A DNA stretch of 64,000 nucleotides from the NCBI GenBank assembly GCA_944325335.1, contig CALUZR010000008.1:25783-89782 (forward strand), given 5' to 3'. This DNA comes from an uncultured Parabacteroides sp. (GTDB lineage: Bacteria > Bacteroidota > Bacteroidia > Bacteroidales > Tannerellaceae). A program made the translations under genes and the position numbers. Under the pieces are notes generated by a model, which was not told the origin of the DNA, did no database searches, and saw nothing but the letters and a program-made list of their open reading frames with translations. Positions 60,823 through 64,000 of the stretch are shown here, in pieces. Numbering within the stretch: the stretch's first letter is position 1; each line of letters opens with the position of its first letter.

Positions 60823-61296
60823 TTATGCTTTATAAGGGACACCAAAGGCTTTGCCGCTCATCTCCTCGATTTCTACCCGCCAGATCTTCACATTCCGCAC
60901 CGCGGGAGCACCATAAGTAAACGCCCGTCCGCTATATTGGCGCATCAAAATATCCAATGCTTCGACTTTTTTCTCAAAGTCTTCTACGAATTCAACCTTT
61001 CCCCAGCAGAGGACACTCTCCGAGCGCATCCGATAACTGCAAGCTACCTCGTCGTGCTGGGCCACCAATTCGGCCGACGGACAAAACGCAATGCACACAC
61101 GTGGATTTCGGCCGAGCGTCTCGATGCTCCGCCCCTCCTGTGCCGAATGTAGGTAAAGGACGCCATCCTGATATCCAAAATTCATGGGAAGCACGTATGG
61201 CACGCCATCCGTATCCGCCATCCCGACGAAGCAAATCCGGCATGCGCGCAGGATTTCCTCCATCCGTTCATTCTCTGTACAAACTATTGTTTTCAT
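60823..61296 (-). CDS. Pyridoxamine 5'-phosphate oxidase-fold flavoprotein (NimA-like)
   Basis: A 157-residue protein starting at MKTIVCTENER; upstream in-frame codons reach into the repeat region and are rejected. Split-barrel flavin-binding fold: CRICFVGMADTDGVPYVLPMNFGYQDGVLYLHSA near 23-56, and SVLCWGKVEFVEDFEKK near 100-116. Members include 5-nitroimidazole reductase-like proteins, but resistance cannot be claimed from sequence. Confidence 0.88.
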   Translation of the reverse strand: MKTIVCTENERMEEILRACRICFVGMADTDGVPYVLPMNFGYQDGVLYLHSAQEGRSIETLGRNPRVCIAFCPSAELVAQHDEVACSYRMRSESVLCWGKVEFVEDFEKKVEALDILMRQYSGRAFTYGAPAVRNVKIWRVEIEEMSGKAFGVPYKA

Positions 61297-61402
61297 CTTT
61301 CTTTCTTTTCTATACATTACTATATAAGGAGGAAAACCTCTCTGCATAGGGAGTAAAACTTGCCGCGTTGCCTGTCTATTCTCCAAAATATCGACGATAC
61401 AT

Positions 61403-61478
61403 GAAAATTCCATAGCTACCATTGTAAGTTTTCGTAACTATCTTTGTAAGTTTTCATGCCTATGCCTGTAAGTTTTTC
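61403..61478. repeat. 21-23-bp repeat array, three clear and one decayed copy
   Basis: GTAAGTTTT recurs at 61424, 61445 and 61468 (steps 21 and 23); a diverged unit starts near 61403. A TATCGACGATA word just before it (61389-61399) also occurs in the array at 39188-39375. It lies in the 291-bp gap upstream of the NimA-like gene. Confidence 0.65.
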
Positions 61479-61528
61479 CGCCTACCTTTTTCTTTTTCTC
61501 CGGCAGCCTTTTCGCGCGGATATAAAAA

Positions 61529-61564
61529 ACGGAGCCCTCTTATCTTACGACAAAAGAACTCCGT
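61529..61564 (-). terminator. Terminator of the inositol-phosphate synthase gene
   Basis: ACGGAG (61529-61534) pairs with CTCCGT (61559-61564); on the minus strand it is followed by six T. The stem is short, so moderate support. Confidence 0.5.
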
Positions 61565-61587
61565 ATCCATTCATTTGCTATAGAATA

Positions 61588-62895
61588 TTAATCTATTTCT
61601 TCGTCGGCTTCGTATCCGCCCATTTCGCGGAGCGCATTCTTCAGCATGACATACTGCTGGAAGAGATGGTTGACTGGCACTTCGCCCTGCGTATAATCGT
61701 GCATCGGGCTCTTGAGGAAGAAGCTCAAGAAGCGCTGGATGCCGTAACGGCCTGCGCGGGCAGCCAAGTCGCTCAACAATACCAAGTCCAAGCAAAGCGG
61801 AGCAGCCAAGATGGAATCGCGGCAAAGGAAGTTGATCTTGATCTGCATCGGATAACCCATCCAACCGAAGATATCGATGTTATCCCAGCCTTCCTTGTTG
61901 TCATTGCGCGGAGGATAATAGTTGATACGTACTTTATGGTAATAATCGGTATAGAGGTCCGGTTGGTTTTCCGGCACGAGGATGGATTCGAGCGTAGAGA
62001 GCTTGCTGACCTCCTTCGTGTGGAAGTTGGCCGGTTCATCCAATACCAAGCCATCGCGGTTTCCTAAGATATTGGTCGAGAACCAACCCGAAAGACCTAA
62101 GCAACGTGTACCAATGATTGGAGCGAAACCCGACTTAACCAACGTCTGTCCTGTCTTGAAATCTTTCCCGGCGATAGGCATCTTGGTCTTCTCTGCCATT
62201 TCCCACATAGCCGGAATATCGACCGTAGTATTCGGAGCACCCATAATGAAAGGAGCACCTTCAGCCAAGGCCGCATACGCATAACACATAGAGGGGGCGA
62301 TGTGCTCGCGGTCGTCTGCCTTCATGGCTGCTTCCAAAGCTGCCAACGAACCATGTACCTTTTCATCGACCGGCACATAGATTTCCGTAGAAGCCGCCCA
62401 AAGGACTACGATGCGCGCGCATCCGTTCTTTTCCTTAAAGTCGCGGATGTCTTGGCGCAAAGCCTCTACCATTTCCCAGCGGGTCGCACAATCTTTTACA
62501 TTATTGCCTTCGAGACGTTTGGCGTAATTATGGTCGAAAGCAGCCTTCATGGGGACAATCTTCTCCAACTCATCTTTTACCGGATTGATGTCCTTTTCCT
62601 TCAACACTTCCGCGTTGATAGCCGATTCATACGCGTTGGCAGGATATACATCCCAAGCACCGAATACGATATCGTTCAAATCAGCGATAGGAACTATTTC
62701 ATTATAATGAAGATATTTCTTATCCTTACCCCGACCTACACGAATCTTATCGTATTGGGTCATCGAACCTACGGGCTTTGCCAATCCTTTACGCGTCATC
62801 AACACACCCGTCATAAACGTAGTCGCAACGGCTCCTAAACCTACACACAGCACGCCGAGTTTACCGGTTGCCGGTTGTACATTCATTTTTCCCAT
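61588..62895 (-). CDS. Inositol-3-phosphate synthase
   Basis: A 435-residue NAD-dependent enzyme converting glucose 6-phosphate to myo-inositol 3-phosphate. N-terminal Rossmann loop GVLCVGLGAVATTFM near 14-28. Family blocks NDIVFGAWDVYP near 78-89, AGKDFKTGQT near 250-259, GLSGWFSTNILGN near 277-289 and the late active-site stretch FLCRDSILAAPLCLDL. In Bacteroidetes the product feeds inositol phospholipids and sphingolipids; no other gene of that pathway lies in the window. Confidence 0.95.
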   Translation of the reverse strand: MGKMNVQPATGKLGVLCVGLGAVATTFMTGVLMTRKGLAKPVGSMTQYDKIRVGRGKDKKYLHYNEIVPIADLNDIVFGAWDVYPANAYESAINAEVLKEKDINPVKDELEKIVPMKAAFDHNYAKRLEGNNVKDCATRWEMVEALRQDIRDFKEKNGCARIVVLWAASTEIYVPVDEKVHGSLAALEAAMKADDREHIAPSMCYAYAALAEGAPFIMGAPNTTVDIPAMWEMAEKTKMPIAGKDFKTGQTLVKSGFAPIIGTRCLGLSGWFSTNILGNRDGLVLDEPANFHTKEVSKLSTLESILVPENQPDLYTDYYHKVRINYYPPRNDNKEGWDNIDIFGWMGYPMQIKINFLCRDSILAAPLCLDLVLLSDLAARAGRYGIQRFLSFFLKSPMHDYTQGEVPVNHLFQQYVMLKNALREMGGYEADEEID

Positions 62896-62954
62896 TTCGT
62901 TTTCTTTTCTATTATATGATTATTTAGTTTTACATATTTCTGCCGATAATTGCG

Positions 62955-62962
62955 CAAAGGTA
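62955..62962 (-). promoter_or_regulatory. -7 box of the inositol-phosphate synthase gene
   Basis: The minus strand reads TACCTTTG about 60 bases before the ATG. It lies divergent to the sdhC promoter; the 336-bp gap between the two genes holds nothing else recognised. Confidence 0.6.
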
Positions 62963-63155
62963 CGCTTTTCTTTGGATACATGGATAGAAAAGATTCGCTT
63001 TTTGTGGCTTAAAGGTTATAAAATGCTCAAAATACTCCAAAACGCACCTTCCATGTACCCTTTGGAAGAGAGGTAGGAAAGAGAAATCTACATCCAAAAA
63101 GAATTATTTGCAGAAATATTTCCGTATTCTTGTTGCTTGGTCCATAGATTTAACC

Positions 63156-63163
63156 TACCTTTG
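63156..63163 (+). promoter_or_regulatory. -7 box of the succinate dehydrogenase / fumarate reductase operon
   Basis: TACCTTTG is 69 bases before sdhC. TTGC at 63133-63136 lies 19 bases upstream and may be a -33 element. Confidence 0.6.
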
Positions 63164-63231
63164 CATTCATAATTAAACAAACGATTGAGGATAATTTATA
63201 AACACAATTAAATAACTTAAACTATTATCTT

Positions 63232-63906
63232 ATGTGGTTACTTAATTCTTCTATCGGGAGGAAGCTGATAATGAGTATATCAGGACTCTTCCTAATTTTG
63301 TTTCTGTTGTTCCACCTGTGTATGAACATCGCGGCGGTATTCTCCGGCGAGGCTTACAACGTGGTTTGTGAGTTGCTGGGTACGAATTGGTACGCTTTGC
63401 TCGGCACATTGGTGTTGGCTGCCGGCGTGGTAATCCACTTCGTGTATGCTATTATCTTGACGTTGCAGAACCGTAAGGCGCGCGGAAACGACCGCTATGC
63501 AACAAGTGCTCGCCCGAAAGGCGTGGAATGGGCTTCGCAGAACATGTTCGTTCTGGGTGTCATCGTGATTTTAGGTTTGATTCTGCACTTGACCCACTTC
63601 TGGGCAAACATGATGTTGGCAGAATTGGCCGGTATTCACGGGGAGATCGCTCCGACGGACGGTGCGGCGTTCATCAACTTCTATTTCCAGGGTAATATCG
63701 TAAATACGGTATTATATTTGGTATGGTTTGCCGCTTTGTGGTTCCATTTGACGCACGGCTTCTGGTCGGCTATCCAAACATTGGGTTGGAACAACAACAT
63801 CTGGTTGAGCCGCTGGGAATGCATCTCTAAGTGGGTAGCAACGATCATCTGCGGTTTGTTCGCTATCGTTACAATTATCTTCTATGTAAATGGTGTAGGA
63901 GCATAA
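63232..63906 (+). CDS. sdhC: Succinate dehydrogenase / fumarate reductase cytochrome b subunit
   Basis: A 224-residue membrane protein with five predicted helices, the Bacteroidetes and Wolinella type with a single subunit holding two haem b groups. Conserved histidines occur in LFHLCMNIA near 23-30, VVIHFVYAI near 77-85, HLTHFWANM near 117-125 and WFHLTHGFWS near 170-179, giving axial ligands. It transfers electrons between the quinone pool and the catalytic subunits; in anaerobes it mainly serves fumarate respiration. Could be named frdC. Confidence 0.95.
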   Translation: MWLLNSSIGRKLIMSISGLFLILFLLFHLCMNIAAVFSGEAYNVVCELLGTNWYALLGTLVLAAGVVIHFVYAIILTLQNRKARGNDRYATSARPKGVEWASQNMFVLGVIVILGLILHLTHFWANMMLAELAGIHGEIAPTDGAAFINFYFQGNIVNTVLYLVWFAALWFHLTHGFWSAIQTLGWNNNIWLSRWECISKWVATIICGLFAIVTIIFYVNGVGA

Positions 63907-63926
63907 AACTTAAAAACTAAAAGAAT

Positions 63927-64000
63927 ATGGCAGAAATTAATTCTAAAATACCTCAAGGCCCGTTGGCTGAGAAGTGGACAAATTATAAAGCTCACCAGAA
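63927..64000 (+). CDS. sdhA: Succinate dehydrogenase / fumarate reductase flavoprotein subunit (start only)
   Basis: Starts at the ATG at 63927, 20 bases after sdhC, and runs off the window after 24 codons. The visible part MAEINSKIPQGPLAEKW resembles the N-terminus of Bacteroidetes fumarate reductase flavoproteins, and the operon order sdhC-sdhA-sdhB is standard. The FAD domain lies outside the window. Confidence 0.85.
   Translation, partial: MAEINSKIPQGPLAEKWTNYKAHQ

Overview
The window is chromosomal DNA from a member of the Bacteroidales, probably Tannerellaceae or a close relative. The evidence is the recurring promoter signature (a TAnnTTTG box, sometimes with TTTG about 19 bases upstream), the Bat aerotolerance operon, a type IX secretion (T9SS) plug protein, T9SS-type C-terminal sorting domains, DUF4248 and VirE_N/DUF3987 proteins, and a fumarate reductase/succinate dehydrogenase locus of Bacteroidetes type. 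The genus is inferred, not shown. No tRNA, rRNA, CRISPR array or complete insertion sequence was recognised.

Layout. 1-4100 is accessory DNA: a decayed ATP-binding protein with a 57-bp tandem duplication, a duplicated DUF4248 gene (one copy broken), a very long nested palindrome, and a VirE_N/DUF3987 primase-helicase-like gene. 4177-7767 holds phoH, a cation efflux gene and the T9SS plug gene. 7840-15250 is a type I restriction-modification island (hsdM-fic-hsdS-hsdR) with a Fic protein inside the operon. 15375-24565 is the Bat operon (moxR, DUF58, batD-like, batA, batB, batC, batD, batE, PAP2). 24683-31595 carries rimO, HU, an HU-membrane-LysM fusion, ftsY, a UvrD-like helicase and marC. 31620-33349 is decayed or repeat-rich. 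33349-39095 holds panB with a hybrid histidine kinase and several membrane proteins. 39452-43467 is a cluster of three paralogous T9SS-secreted YD-repeat proteins with structured leaders. 43485-50229 carries purD, a DPP IV-like peptidase, an rRNA methyltransferase, cysE and a collagen-like lipoprotein. 50652-57028 is the branched-chain amino-acid operon ilvD-ilvB-ilvN-thioesterase-ilvC, headed by a clear leader-peptide attenuator and followed by a possible small RNA. 57789-64000 carries a haem-motif beta-propeller lipoprotein with a DUF6057 protein, a NimA-like flavoprotein, inositol-phosphate synthase and the start of the succinate dehydrogenase/fumarate reductase operon.

Two things stand out. 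First, the ilv leader encodes a 27-residue peptide with ten Leu/Ile/Val residues. Three late codons of its gene form one arm of an antiterminator that competes exactly with a terminator hairpin. Second, at least eight intergenic gaps each contain a local array of palindromic repeats. The arrays are unrelated in sequence, but every period falls at 21-23 or 41-43 bases, which is two or four turns of the DNA helix, and several arrays are dyad-symmetric as a whole. This shared geometry is the best candidate here for an undescribed system.
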